From NCBI RefSeq assembly GCF_900162665.1, contig NZ_LT727813.1:841317-905316 (forward strand): 64,000 bases of DNA, read 5' to 3'. Every line of letters starts with the position of its first letter. Within the stretch, counting starts at the first letter, position 1. The position numbers and the translations under genes were made by a program. Source of the DNA: Oceanobacillus sojae (GTDB lineage: Bacteria > Bacillota > Bacilli > Bacillales > Amphibacillaceae). Below the pieces are notes generated by a model. It was not told the origin of the DNA. It saw nothing but the letters and a program-made list of their open reading frames with translations, and did not search any database. This document shows positions 52,489 through 61,589 of this stretch, piece after piece.

Positions 52489-53835
52489 TCATTCCCTCGC
52501 TACACCTAACCCCAGCTCCTCCAAAAATGAAAAATATCCCGGAAATGTTTTAGACACACAGCCCGGGTCATTTAACTGAATTCCTTCAACCTTTGATCCG
52601 ATCAGCGCCAATGCCATCGCAACCCGATGATCATCATAGGTGTTTAGACAAGCTGGTTTTGGAGTCCCCGGATAGACTTTTAGCCCCTCCTCAAATTCCT
52701 CTGTCCGAATTCCCAGTTCCTTTAATGCCCCACAAATAACACTTATCCGGTCGGATTCATGATGACGGATATGGGCAACGTCCTTAATAGTAATCGGGCT
52801 ATCAGCGAATGGTGCAATTGCTGCTAAAGTTAACGCCTGATCAGATATCTCCTTCATGGATATTTCAAAACCGCCTTTTAATTGTGCAGTACCTTCCAGC
52901 TCAATAAGGGAAGCACCTTTTATAACCTTGCACCCCATATTTTCAAAAACATCCAGCATCTGAATATCTGGCTGCTTTGTCTTCTCTGTTAAGCCATTTA
53001 TTCGTATTCTCCCATTTGTCACCGCAGCCAGTGCAAAAAAATAGCAGGCCGCAGAAGCATCTGACTCCAGCTGAATATCTTTCGCTTTGTATGGCTGCGG
53101 GTTTATAACGATTTGCTGCAGTGCATTGTCATACTGCACATCTGCACCAAATTCTTTCATTAGATCCAGGGTTAAAAAGACATAAGCATGTTGGACAATT
53201 TCATCCTTGATAGTTACTCTTGTCGTTTCATTAAAATATGGTGCTGCAATTAACACTCCGCTGATAAATTGACTGGATATCGAGCCTGAAAGACTTACTT
53301 CTCCGCCTTTTACATCTTTCCCTTTGATACGTAACGGATAATAATCCTTTTTTGCCAAATAGTCGATATCAGCACCGAGCTGTCTCAAGGCATGGATAAG
53401 CGGCGCAATCGGCCTTTTGCTCATACTTTGACTTGCTTCCAGCTCCCACTCTCCTTCCCGGGAGGCTGCCAATGCTCCCGGCAGAAATCTTGCAATCGTT
53501 CCTGCTGCACCAATATATATATCATTTGACCTGAAATGACCGCTGCTTCCTTCAATATACGCTATATCATCCTGCAGCTCAGTCCCCACTCCTAATTGCT
53601 TTAAAACCTCGATACACCAGTACGAATCATCACTTTTTAAAATACCGCTCACTTTAGACTTACCAGCCGCCAGAGCACTCATTATAAGAGCTCTGTTCGT
53701 CAGACTTTTGCTCCCTGGAATGGTGATAGCAGCCTCTATTCCTTGCTTGGCAGGTGAAATTGTGATCTTATTTACCCCATTTAAAGCCGCCCAAGGACTT
53801 CTTGCTTTTACATCAAACGTACGACCTTCCTCCAT
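52489..53835 (-). CDS. aroA: 3-phosphoshikimate 1-carboxyvinyltransferase (EPSP synthase)
   Basis: 448-aa EPSP synthase joining shikimate-3-phosphate and PEP in aromatic amino acid synthesis. Motifs: PGSKSLTNRALIMSALA (PEP/S3P site), GAAGTIARFLPGALAA, SGSISSQFISGVLIAAP, and DHRVAMALALIGS near the end. ATG 53835 is preferred with AGAGGAGAG upstream; the ATG at 53874 has no ribosome binding site. It is alone, away from other aro genes, and divergent from a LysR regulator, an arrangement suggesting dedicated control. Confidence 0.92.
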   Translation of the reverse strand: MEEGRTFDVKARSPWAALNGVNKITISPAKQGIEAAITIPGSKSLTNRALIMSALAAGKSKVSGILKSDDSYWCIEVLKQLGVGTELQDDIAYIEGSSGHFRSNDIYIGAAGTIARFLPGALAASREGEWELEASQSMSKRPIAPLIHALRQLGADIDYLAKKDYYPLRIKGKDVKGGEVSLSGSISSQFISGVLIAAPYFNETTRVTIKDEIVQHAYVFLTLDLMKEFGADVQYDNALQQIVINPQPYKAKDIQLESDASAACYFFALAAVTNGRIRINGLTEKTKQPDIQMLDVFENMGCKVIKGASLIELEGTAQLKGGFEISMKEISDQALTLAAIAPFADSPITIKDVAHIRHHESDRISVICGALKELGIRTEEFEEGLKVYPGTPKPACLNTYDDHRVAMALALIGSKVEGIQLNDPGCVSKTFPGYFSFLEELGLGVARE

Positions 53836-53875
53836 CTTTATTCTCTCCTCTGCTAGATGCTGTTTGTTATTCATT

Positions 53876-53889
53876 ATAATCAGGGTTAT
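53876..53889. promoter_or_regulatory. Candidate LysR box between aroA and lysR
   Basis: ATAA-N6-TTAT dyad (53876-53889) in the short divergent region, of the T-N11-A type bound by LysR-family regulators. It could control both aroA and the regulator itself. Confidence 0.45.
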
Positions 53890-53941
53890 GATATAAATGA
53901 AATTAATATTTCTAACAGCAGCTATAGGTGGTATCTATATC

Positions 53942-54817
53942 ATGAATACAGACTTGTACCGCGTATTTTTTATAACAGCAATCGAAAAAAATTTTAGTAA
54001 AGCAGCAAAACGGCTTTTTATTACACAGCCGAGCGTCAGTCATTCCATAAAACTATTGGAAAATGAGCTGGGCATCCAGCTGTTTACCAGAACATCAAAG
54101 GGAGTCTTGCTTACAAAGGAAGGCGAAGTGTTATTTGGTTATCTCAAACAAGCGTTTGATTTAATTGATAATGCAGAACAGAAAATAGCGGAAATGAAAA
54201 ACTTGCAGAGCGGCTCTGTTACAATCGGAGGAAGTGATTCAACCTGCAAGCACTATTTGCTGCCCTATGTCCAAAGCTTCCAGGAGTTGTATCCTGATAT
54301 CCAAATTAAGCTGCAGCATGGCTCTACACCACAGATTTTGGATAAATTGGAAAATGGGTTAATTGATATTGGCATCGTTCACCTGCCAGTTCATCAAAGC
54401 AATGCTTCCATAACGGATTTTTTAAGTATTAACAGCACATTTGTTGTCGGGGAAAGGTTTCAACACCTGACAGGAGAAATGCTTTCTTTGTCGGAAATAC
54501 AAGCATATCCGATTATTTCTTTTTCAGAAGCAAGCAACTCCAGAAAATTCCTTCATCAGCTTTTTCTAAAGCAAAATCTGGAGGTCAAACCGGATATCGA
54601 AGTTGGCAGCGTGGAATTATTAATTGAATGCGCCAAAATTGGCATGGGTGTTGCATTTGTGACTAAAGAACTGGTGTTAAAGGAGCTGGCTGAAAAACAA
54701 TTATTTGAGGTGCACATTGATGAGATTATTGAAAAAAGAAAAATTGGATTGGCAACCAAGAAAGACGCTTCTTTATCATTGGCAGCTGACAAGTTTTTAA
54801 ATCATTTGTTAGCATGA
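53942..54817 (+). CDS. LysR family transcriptional regulator
   Basis: 291-aa LysR-type regulator. The N-terminal winged HTH (1-60) includes AIEKNFSKAAKRLFITQPSV and SIKLLENELGIQLFTRT. The effector domain (about 90-290) includes SVTIGGSDSTCKHYLLPYV and IDIGIVHLPV. ATG 53942 is chosen over ATG 53897, which lies in the aroA promoter region. Divergent from aroA, so that gene is the likely target; the co-inducer is unknown. Confidence 0.88.
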   Translation: MNTDLYRVFFITAIEKNFSKAAKRLFITQPSVSHSIKLLENELGIQLFTRTSKGVLLTKEGEVLFGYLKQAFDLIDNAEQKIAEMKNLQSGSVTIGGSDSTCKHYLLPYVQSFQELYPDIQIKLQHGSTPQILDKLENGLIDIGIVHLPVHQSNASITDFLSINSTFVVGERFQHLTGEMLSLSEIQAYPIISFSEASNSRKFLHQLFLKQNLEVKPDIEVGSVELLIECAKIGMGVAFVTKELVLKELAEKQLFEVHIDEIIEKRKIGLATKKDASLSLAADKFLNHLLA

Positions 54818-54832
54818 CTTGATTGCATATAA

Positions 54833-54926
54833 TTAACAAAAGCTCATTATTATCATTAAGTACAATCGTTGCTGCAGATACGATATGCTTTGGCGGTGCG
54901 AAGGCTTCTGGTTTATTTTGTCCCAA
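54833..54926 (-). pseudogene. Truncated Nudix hydrolase remnant
   Basis: From TTG 54926, with GAGGAGG upstream, the frame reads GQNKPEAFAPPKHIVSAATI then VLNDNNELLLI, a typical Nudix hydrolase N-terminus. The expected G-x5-E-x7-REUxEE Nudix box never appears: after about 31 codons the frame passes into sequence at the 3' end of the lysR gene. Deletion remnant with an intact translation start. Confidence 0.6.
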
Positions 54927-54983
54927 TAATCTTCCTCCTCATCCAATATATCTTAAACATTCCCCTATTTATACAGCCCGCTC

Positions 54984-55823
54984 TTATTCTTTTCCTTGCT
55001 CAGGCCGTAAAAATAGGGATTTGTCAATAACTGATGAAATATCTATTTGCGGGTATTCACATTGTATAAGCTGGTAAACATCCTGCACGATACTTTCTAA
55101 TCCGCTCAGAGAAGCTGCTGGTTCCCCCAGAAAAACAGTCTCCAGTCGATTATGTATATTTTCAGGAGTTATCATCATTGATTCCAATGTCTGCTTTTGC
55201 CATTTAAAAGCAGGATGATGCACATATTGTTTATTTAACCCAGACAGCATTCCCATGATGTTTGTTTGCACATCTGTTATTACCTTATACAGCATCAGCC
55301 AGTCTTTACGATTTAGTAAAGCTTCCCGATTCGTCCAGCTATTACTTAAATACATATATTCTTTTATCATTGCAATACTTAATTCATCCGGATACTGTTT
55401 TATCTTTTCCTTCAGCTGTTTAATAAGTGATTCGCCGCCTAGTGGCACCCCATCATATACAGCCGCTGCAAGACATTGCTTATATACATCCGGATTAAAA
55501 GATACAACAACATCATCTATGATGCCTTCTATGCTGGTTGTTAAAAAATTACTTATTTCTAATTTTATTCCCTCAGCAATATAGCTTTCTGACCATTCCT
55601 CTTCTTCGTAAGGGTAAAAATCAATAACTTCCCCTGCCAGCTTGGTAATAGGAAATTTTCTATCCTCATCCGTCGGAGATTCGTTCCAAAAAATAAATAG
55701 CTCAATATCTGAATAAGAATCATGCCAGTTTTTGGACACGGAACCACCTAATACAACCGCTTCTACTTTTGGGTTTAATTGATAAACTTTTGCAGCTTTG
55801 GCTGCTAAAATATTTAAATCCAT
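54984..55823 (-). CDS. Nucleotidyltransferase domain protein
   Basis: 279-aa protein with an N-terminal nucleotidyltransferase core: VVLGGSVSKNWHDSYSDIEL supplies GGS and the two carboxylates of SDIEL, and a later EVIDFYPYEEEEW region follows. A helical C-terminal domain resembles those of aminoglycoside nucleotidyltransferase-like or DUF4037-type proteins. ATG 55823 follows GGAGGTGATAGC. Substrate unknown; resistance is not implied. Confidence 0.8.
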   Translation of the reverse strand: MDLNILAAKAAKVYQLNPKVEAVVLGGSVSKNWHDSYSDIELFIFWNESPTDEDRKFPITKLAGEVIDFYPYEEEEWSESYIAEGIKLEISNFLTTSIEGIIDDVVVSFNPDVYKQCLAAAVYDGVPLGGESLIKQLKEKIKQYPDELSIAMIKEYMYLSNSWTNREALLNRKDWLMLYKVITDVQTNIMGMLSGLNKQYVHHPAFKWQKQTLESMMITPENIHNRLETVFLGEPAASLSGLESIVQDVYQLIQCEYPQIDISSVIDKSLFLRPEQGKE

Positions 55824-55975
55824 GCTATCACCTCCATACATTATTTAAAAATATCTTCACACTTCATTTATTATTATCATCTATCATTCTTCCACAAATA
55901 TAATGATAATTCCTTCTAATGAGAATAAAGTTTATAATAAAATAGATTCTATTCACTAATTGGGAGGGAAAATGC

Positions 55976-56602
55976 ATGAGCAATATTACCTTAATACAGC
56001 ATTGTCAATCGGAGCATCATGTAAATAACATGTCAGGCGGATGGACGGATACCCCTTTAACAGATCTAGGAAGAAAACAAGCAAAATCGATAGGTGACAA
56101 ATTACAAAAATCAGCAGCTGATGATGCAGAGTATGCTCTTTATTCATCCGATTTATTAAGAGCGGCACAAACTGCAGAAATCATTGGCAAGAGGATTAAC
56201 CTCGAAGTCATACAAGATAAAGAACTCCGAGAAATAAATACCGGCGTTGCAGCTGGAAAAACAAAGGATTGGGCAAAAGCTCACAGGCAACCAAGAAAAA
56301 ACAGCGGCATCGATTTAGATTATCGGGCATTTCAAAACGGAGAAACGAAGAGAGAGTTTTATCACCGTGTTTGTCACTGTATGAATAATATCTATGATAG
56401 AGAAAAAGAGAAAAATATCTTTATCGTCACACATGGTGGTACTCTGGGATATATCACAGCCTGGTGGATGAAATTCACACCCGAAATGATTATAAATGCA
56501 TATTTTTCTTCATCGGCTGGCGGTATTACTGTTCTTGGTCAAAATCATTATCACCAAAGAGTTATACATAAGTTTAATGACACCTCTCATTTTCCTGATT
56601 AG
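55976..56602 (+). CDS. Histidine phosphatase superfamily protein with atypical RHG motif
   Basis: 208-aa phosphoglycerate mutase-like protein: LTDLGRKQAKSIGD, ALYSSDLLRAAQTAEIIG and FIVTHGGTLGYITAWWM. The catalytic RHG motif is QHCQSEHHVN, where Gln replaces the usual first arginine while the histidine remains. Activity may be changed or lost; related proteins with QHCQSEHH are known to the annotator, so this is a subfamily trait rather than damage (recollection, not checked). GGGAGGG precedes ATG 55976. Confidence 0.82.
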   Translation: MSNITLIQHCQSEHHVNNMSGGWTDTPLTDLGRKQAKSIGDKLQKSAADDAEYALYSSDLLRAAQTAEIIGKRINLEVIQDKELREINTGVAAGKTKDWAKAHRQPRKNSGIDLDYRAFQNGETKREFYHRVCHCMNNIYDREKEKNIFIVTHGGTLGYITAWWMKFTPEMIINAYFSSSAGGITVLGQNHYHQRVIHKFNDTSHFPD

Positions 56603-56622
56603 ATAAATAAAAATTTCAATAT

Positions 56623-56665
56623 AAATACAAGATGATTGTTTGTTCGATGCAATCATTTTGTATTT
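56623..56665. terminator. Bidirectional terminator
   Basis: AAATACAAGATGATTG (56623-56638) pairs with CAATCATTTTGTATTT (56650-56665) with one mismatch, between convergent genes. Confidence 0.75.
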
Positions 56666-56694
56666 ATATCATTTACAATCCAGTTTACTATTTA

Positions 56695-57240
56695 TCAATC
56701 TATGAACTTCCCCATCAGCACTGTATTATAGTAGTTTCCATCCGATAATCTTTTATCTTTCTTTAATATACCTTCTGTTTCAAAACCATACTTTTCATAC
56801 AACTTTATCGCTTTATCATTCGTTTCAAGAACACTCAAATTTATTTTCTTTAGCCCATTAAATTCGGCCCATTGAATCGATTCTTTTAAAAGATTTTGTC
56901 CAATAGCATACCCCCAATATTCCTTTAGTACACAGACTCCGAACTCTACCTGATGAGAGGTTCTTTTTAATGTATTACCTTCGCATCTTGAGAATCCCGT
57001 AATTTCCCCATCCACTTCAGCTACTAAAAATAAATTGTTCGGACTCTCCGTATCATTTTTAATGATATGTTTAAAGCCGGCTTCATCTATGTAGGCCTCG
57101 CCTCTCTCCCTATCCATATTTTCTGTTTCTCCATCAATTTGTAATCTGATAGCAGATAACCTTTTTGCATCTTTTTCTTCAGCAGTTCTTATTAGATAAT
57201 GTACGTTTCGGACATGATATTTTTTCTGATTCATTCCCAC
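56695..57240 (-). CDS. GNAT family N-acetyltransferase
   Basis: 181-aa acetyltransferase. YLIRTAEEKDAKRLSAIR is the N-terminal strand-helix, FLVAEVDGEITGFSRCEG the central sheet, and FGVCVLKEYWGYAIGQNLLK the acetyl-CoA loop. NLSVLETNDKAIKLYEKYGF closes the domain. GTG 57240 follows GGAGAGAG; ATG 57234 is an alternative. The acetyl-CoA loop has YAIGQ for the usual GIGxxL, a small deviation. Substrate unknown. Confidence 0.87.
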   Translation of the reverse strand: MGMNQKKYHVRNVHYLIRTAEEKDAKRLSAIRLQIDGETENMDRERGEAYIDEAGFKHIIKNDTESPNNLFLVAEVDGEITGFSRCEGNTLKRTSHQVEFGVCVLKEYWGYAIGQNLLKESIQWAEFNGLKKINLSVLETNDKAIKLYEKYGFETEGILKKDKRLSDGNYYNTVLMGKFID

Positions 57241-57383
57241 AATAACTCTCTCCGTTCATTCTGTTTATTAAAAAGTTCTTATGTTCCACTATTATATACC
57301 TTCATCCTTGGATTATTTTTAAAAGAGTAATTGCTAAATTTATATTCTATTAAACTTTTATTTAATTTACCTATCCTTCATCA

Positions 57384-58100
57384 TCAAAAATAATACGGAT
57401 TTTGAATTTCACTATCTCCCCATTTCTTCACAGCCATACGGTACATACCTTTCGCATGAATATGGTCATGCCAAATAAATCTTCTTAATACCTTCCGCAG
57501 CGACCACTGCTCTTCATAACTGCCATGAAACGTTTTATTATGCAGAAAATCGCACGTCTCTTCTATCTTTTTTAATGCTTGAACTCTATTTTGATAGATA
57601 TTATCAATATTATCTAACTTCACACCTATTTCTCCTGCATAATAATTCGTCACACCATTTGTATGCTCATACATCTCTTCAGGAGTGCTCGGCACAGCAC
57701 CATAAAAAGATTTTCTTTTCGGTAAAGAAGTATATGTCTTAACCGGAATAGAGTCGTAAAGAAGCTGAAAATCATGTGCAGATTTTAATACCCGCTTTTT
57801 TATCAGCTCATATTCCTCCACCAATAACGGATCCTGTTCCGATAAAAAGATGATGTCCGAATCTGCTTCGTGTATTTCCAGATTTCTTTCTTTTGATTGA
57901 ACAATGACAGATTCAACAACATCTGTTTCAGCATAATCTATCCCGGCCCACCTGCAATACCTTTTAATCTCTGCAGGAAACTTAGAGAGCGCTTCTTCAC
58001 GCTCTCTGTCCCTTGTATATGCCCCCGGGAAACTTTCAGAGTACATTAAATATCCTTTATTATTGTATTCCACCACAATGTTATTTCTTATCAGCCCCAC
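57384..58100 (-). CDS. Hypothetical protein, possibly DinB-like at the C-terminus
   Basis: 238-aa protein of unknown function. The N-terminal 60 residues resemble a small beta domain (GYLMYSESFPGAYTRDRERE). The C-terminal half is helical and ends with RRFIWHDHIHAKGMYRMAVK, whose histidine pattern recalls metal-binding DinB/YfiT-like bundles. GTG 58100 follows GGGGAGG with 8-nt spacing. It starts 22 nt after the broken winged-helix gene, so it was probably in one operon with it. Confidence 0.68.
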   Translation of the reverse strand: MGLIRNNIVVEYNNKGYLMYSESFPGAYTRDREREEALSKFPAEIKRYCRWAGIDYAETDVVESVIVQSKERNLEIHEADSDIIFLSEQDPLLVEEYELIKKRVLKSAHDFQLLYDSIPVKTYTSLPKRKSFYGAVPSTPEEMYEHTNGVTNYYAGEIGVKLDNIDNIYQNRVQALKKIEETCDFLHNKTFHGSYEEQWSLRKVLRRFIWHDHIHAKGMYRMAVKKWGDSEIQNPYYF

Positions 58101-58121
58101 TCTATCATCCTCCCCTTCTCA

Positions 58122-59173
58122 TCAGAGATTCTCTCCATTGAAACGCAAAATATGGGTTGTCTCCACTGAGTAGCCAGTTCTGACGGCAGAAATGATTTCT
58201 TCTTTCCTAGTTTCTGGTTCTTCTTCTCCAAGACACAGTGTAATATCTTCAATATCGTGTGGACCAATCCGCCAATGTCCAAGCATCGCTCCTTTAAATT
58301 CGCCATCTATTAAGAGATACTGAAGAACCTCTTTCCCTTTAAATTTCTCTTTCAGTTCGTCTATTTCAGTTCTGACCAGAAAATCTGAGTTATCCAGCAT
58401 AAATACAGACTGCGGGATTTCTTCATTGGTTAAATGCAAATCTTTTTTCTGCATAAATCCTTCGCCAAGTCCATCCACTTCTATTTTTACAATTGCTTCT
58501 CTTTCCATTATGCAGTTACAGCATTTTGTATCGTTGTACGCTTTAACTGCGACCAGCTTTTCATTTGATCTATAGCAGCAAATACGGCTGCATCCAAAAA
58601 ACGCAGCAGCATTTCTGCTACAGCAGGAACCGGATCCTCTGCCCATTTGATTTCCGGCCATTCTGTTTTAAAGTCAAACCAGCCTGTATTCCAGTCCGTA
58701 TCAACCTGTGATTCGTATACTAAAAAGGCTTCCTGAAGTCTTTTTAAAACAGCAGTGATTTCTTTTGCTTTAAAAGGCAGCTCCTCTTTTAACTGGTCCT
58801 TTGATATACCGCCTGACGATTGAATCATGGATAAAACCTCTTCATGAAGCTCTGTTATTTTTTGAACAGGCTTTCGAAAAATAGTGCTGTATAGCCCCAG
58901 ATCTTCTTCCAGAACATATCCGATGCGTCCACCCTGAAAACGCCCTTTTACCAGCTGATGTTTTTTTCGTAATTCTTCTGCCAGGAGCGTGTCATTAAAA
59001 ACTGTCCTATGCACCAGCTTTGGGGCCTCACCTGGACGACTGTTAAAAACTGGAGCTACCGGCTGTAATCTCTGAAATAATTGTTTATAGGATTTTATAT
59101 CATGGATATCCTCAAGCTGCGCCATTAATCCCTGTCTATGCAAACGCTCACAAATTATTTTTTATTTATTCAA
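58122..59173 (-). pseudogene. Broken winged-helix (AlkZ/YcaQ-like) gene
   Basis: Two reading frames together make a winged-helix DNA-binding protein like the AlkZ/YcaQ group: RKKHQLVKGRFQGGRIGYVL and EMLLRFLDAAVFAAIDQMKS, then in the next frame VDGLGEGFM and a C-terminal LIDGEFKGAMLGHWRIGPHD. Two lesions are visible. The natural start (TTG 59173 after GGGAGGTG) runs MNK then TAA at 59162-59164, in frame with the rest. Near 58507 a TAATG junction shifts frame by one base. Re-initiation at 59125 and 58508 could yield two pieces; a split functional pair cannot be excluded. Confidence 0.68.
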
Positions 59174-59207
59174 ATATGATTCACCTCCCAGTTCTCTTTC
59201 TTCTTTG

Positions 59208-59696
59208 TTAAACATAAAGATCAAACATATTTATATCGTAACCAAGCTGCTTTAAATAGTTAAAGAACTGTGCCCGGTGATGGAACAGATGAGAAACCTC
59301 TTCTACAAGCCAATGCGCCTGTGTCTCACCTTCTTCTAAATAAAATGGCTTCGTTTTTTTAGTTAAAAAATCCTCATCCGATAGAGACAGCATATACGTT
59401 TTAAACAATTGAAAGCCCCGGTTCACTGCTTCAATCAATTCCTCAGCAGATTCCAGCTTCTCATACTTTGACTCCAGATCTCGAATCGCCCTCTCATCCA
59501 TCTCCTGCCAAAGGTTCAAGTCTACTTCCGGTATAGAAACAATATGTCTGGCAAGCTCCCCGAGATTACGCATATTTTCTGCCGGGCGGTAGCTCCAATC
59601 CTTGTCCTCCACCTTCTTCAATAACCCTTCTATGGACCTGATACCAAGCTCCAACTCAGCTAATAACTCGTTTCTTAACACAGATACAGCATGCAT
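59208..59696 (-). CDS. DinB family protein
   Basis: 162-aa four-helix-bundle protein of the DinB/YfiT superfamily. Likely metal-binding histidines: one in LGELARHIVSIP and two or three in EEVSHLFHHRAQFFNYLKQL. Members include bacillithiol-dependent transferases and unknown enzymes. ATG 59696 follows AAAGGGTG. It is likely co-directional and co-transcribed with the broken gene downstream. Confidence 0.85.
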   Translation of the reverse strand: MHAVSVLRNELLAELELGIRSIEGLLKKVEDKDWSYRPAENMRNLGELARHIVSIPEVDLNLWQEMDERAIRDLESKYEKLESAEELIEAVNRGFQLFKTYMLSLSDEDFLTKKTKPFYLEEGETQAHWLVEEVSHLFHHRAQFFNYLKQLGYDINMFDLYV

Positions 59697-59784
59697 AACA
59701 TTCACCCTTTCATTCTTTTTTCTACCTTAACGTACCATGGAATCATGACAGATGATGTCATCATTAATAAAGATATTTTAAAAT

Positions 59785-60729
59785 TTATTTGTACTTCTCC
59801 AGCAGGGTTTCCAGTTTCCTTTTCATAGAGGCTGCTGCTTCTTTCGGTTCCAACACATATGCTTCACTGCCAAAATTCCAGACCAGATCAACAAAATATG
59901 TTAGCTCTGACTCAGGTATATTCATTTCTACCCAGCCTGTCCCATCCTCACGTCTCTGAACATGCCTCTCCAAATCTAACTCTGACATTGCACGCCGGAC
60001 TCCTTCTCTCGTTAAATCTACCAAAAAAGTAACCGGGTTAGAAACTTCGGATTCTGACAGCTCAATCCATTCCATAATCGATTGATAAGGCAATTTCCGC
60101 CCCTTTTTATCTGTATGCACTGCTTTTTTTATTCGATCCGCACGAAACAAACGAATTTCCTCGCGCAGAAAACAATAAGCCGGACAATACCAGAAACCAT
60201 TATGACTGTACAAACCAATTGGCTGAATCATTCTCTCCTTTATCCCCTTTTGACTGTCGTATTGGATAGTCACGATGGATTGGTCTACCGCTGCATTTAA
60301 TATTATATCCAGCTCATTTGCTGTCTGGACACGGCTGGGATTCCAAAAAACAATCCGGTCTTTCATTGTATTAATACGCAGCTTCGCGTCACCAGGCAGA
60401 TAGTTATATAGTTTCTTTAAAACATAGCCCACTTCCGTTTCAAATGGGAGAGCTCCTAGAAATTGCAGGGAATGAAAAGCAAAATAAAGCGCAATCGCCT
60501 CAGACTCTTTTAATAAAACTGGAGGTAGCATCCGCTCATTCAATACATAGTAACCGCCGTCCGCACCGACTTCTGAATAAAGCGGAACCCCCAGCTCACT
60601 TAATTCATCCAAGTCTCTAAGAATTGTACGATAGGAGACATTAAATTCTTCTGCCAGTTCTCTCGCTGTAAATTTGCGTTTTGCATTTACTGTCATCATT
60701 ATTTCGATTAAACGTTTTGTTTTGGACAT
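59785..60729 (-). CDS. HTH/WYL domain regulator (YafY family)
   Basis: 314-aa regulator. The N-terminal HTH (1-60) has FTARELAEEFNVSYRTILRD and LSELGVPLYSEVGADGGYY. The central WYL domain (about 140-215) includes GLYSHNGFWYCPAYC and LFRADRIKK, and a WCX C-terminal region follows. WYL proteins sense ligands such as nucleic acids or nucleotides. GGAGGCAGTATA precedes ATG 60729. It may control the neighbouring DinB/winged-helix genes downstream (inference). Confidence 0.88.
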   Translation of the reverse strand: MSKTKRLIEIMMTVNAKRKFTARELAEEFNVSYRTILRDLDELSELGVPLYSEVGADGGYYVLNERMLPPVLLKESEAIALYFAFHSLQFLGALPFETEVGYVLKKLYNYLPGDAKLRINTMKDRIVFWNPSRVQTANELDIILNAAVDQSIVTIQYDSQKGIKERMIQPIGLYSHNGFWYCPAYCFLREEIRLFRADRIKKAVHTDKKGRKLPYQSIMEWIELSESEVSNPVTFLVDLTREGVRRAMSELDLERHVQRREDGTGWVEMNIPESELTYFVDLVWNFGSEAYVLEPKEAAASMKRKLETLLEKYK

Positions 60730-60768
60730 TATACTGCCTCCATTTGCCTGAAAGATAGAGATGATTGA

Positions 60769-61434
60769 TTAAGAGAAAGGTTTCTCCAGCAGCATCATGT
60801 TTACTTGTTTAAGACTATCTGCAATAAATGTTGGCTTTTCATCGTTCAGCTCTTCCAATGAACCATATCCATATGTAACACCAATGGAATCTATGCCAGT
60901 TTTATTGGCTCCAATCAAATCATGCTTTCTGTCACCAATCATGATAAATTCTTCTAATGCATATTCTGTGTAGTTGTCTATTAAGTACTGAATAATTTCT
61001 GCTTTTGCGGATCTTGTACCATCCAGATTGCTCCCTATTATTGTTTCAAAGTACTTGCTGATTTGGAAATATTCCAGAATTTGCTCTGCGAAAACAGTCG
61101 GCTTTGACGTTGCCACTGCTAAAATAAATCCTTGCCCCTGCAATGATTGTAATAACCCTCGTGTATCAGGATATAACATATTCTCATACATTCCTTTTTC
61201 TTTAAATCTTTCTCTGTAAAATTGGATAGCTTTTTGTGTTTCTTCTTCATTAAAATGGTAATATTCAGCAAATGATACCTGTAAAGGAGGACCAATAAAG
61301 CATTCCAGCTTATCCAAATCAGGTTCTGCAATTCCCATTTTATCTAATGCGTATTGAACCGATTTTGTTATACCTTCTTTTGGATCAGAGAGGGTGCCAT
61401 CTAAATCAAATAGAATTACTTTATATTTACTCAT
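60769..61434 (-). CDS. HAD family phosphatase (GPH-like)
   Basis: 221-aa HAD-IA hydrolase. Motif I is FDLDGTLSDPKEGI, motif II AVATSKPT, Lys in SAKAEIIQYLI, and motif IV FIMIGDRKHDLIGA. GVTYGYGSLEELN is typical of phosphoglycolate phosphatase-like proteins. Substrate not certain. GGAAGC precedes ATG 61434. Probably co-directional with the WYL gene, 40 nt downstream. Confidence 0.87.
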   Translation of the reverse strand: MSKYKVILFDLDGTLSDPKEGITKSVQYALDKMGIAEPDLDKLECFIGPPLQVSFAEYYHFNEEETQKAIQFYRERFKEKGMYENMLYPDTRGLLQSLQGQGFILAVATSKPTVFAEQILEYFQISKYFETIIGSNLDGTRSAKAEIIQYLIDNYTEYALEEFIMIGDRKHDLIGANKTGIDSIGVTYGYGSLEELNDEKPTFIADSLKQVNMMLLEKPFS

Positions 61435-61589
61435 TGGAGCTTCCTTTCTATTTCTTAAGTTAACTTTCGTATACTTCTCTATTCTACCATTTATTTGCTA
61501 GTAAAATTCCTCTAAAACCGTTTATGCAGAATTTCATTCAACCAGATTTTGCTATACAATAAAACTAGATAGAGGGAGATGATACATAT

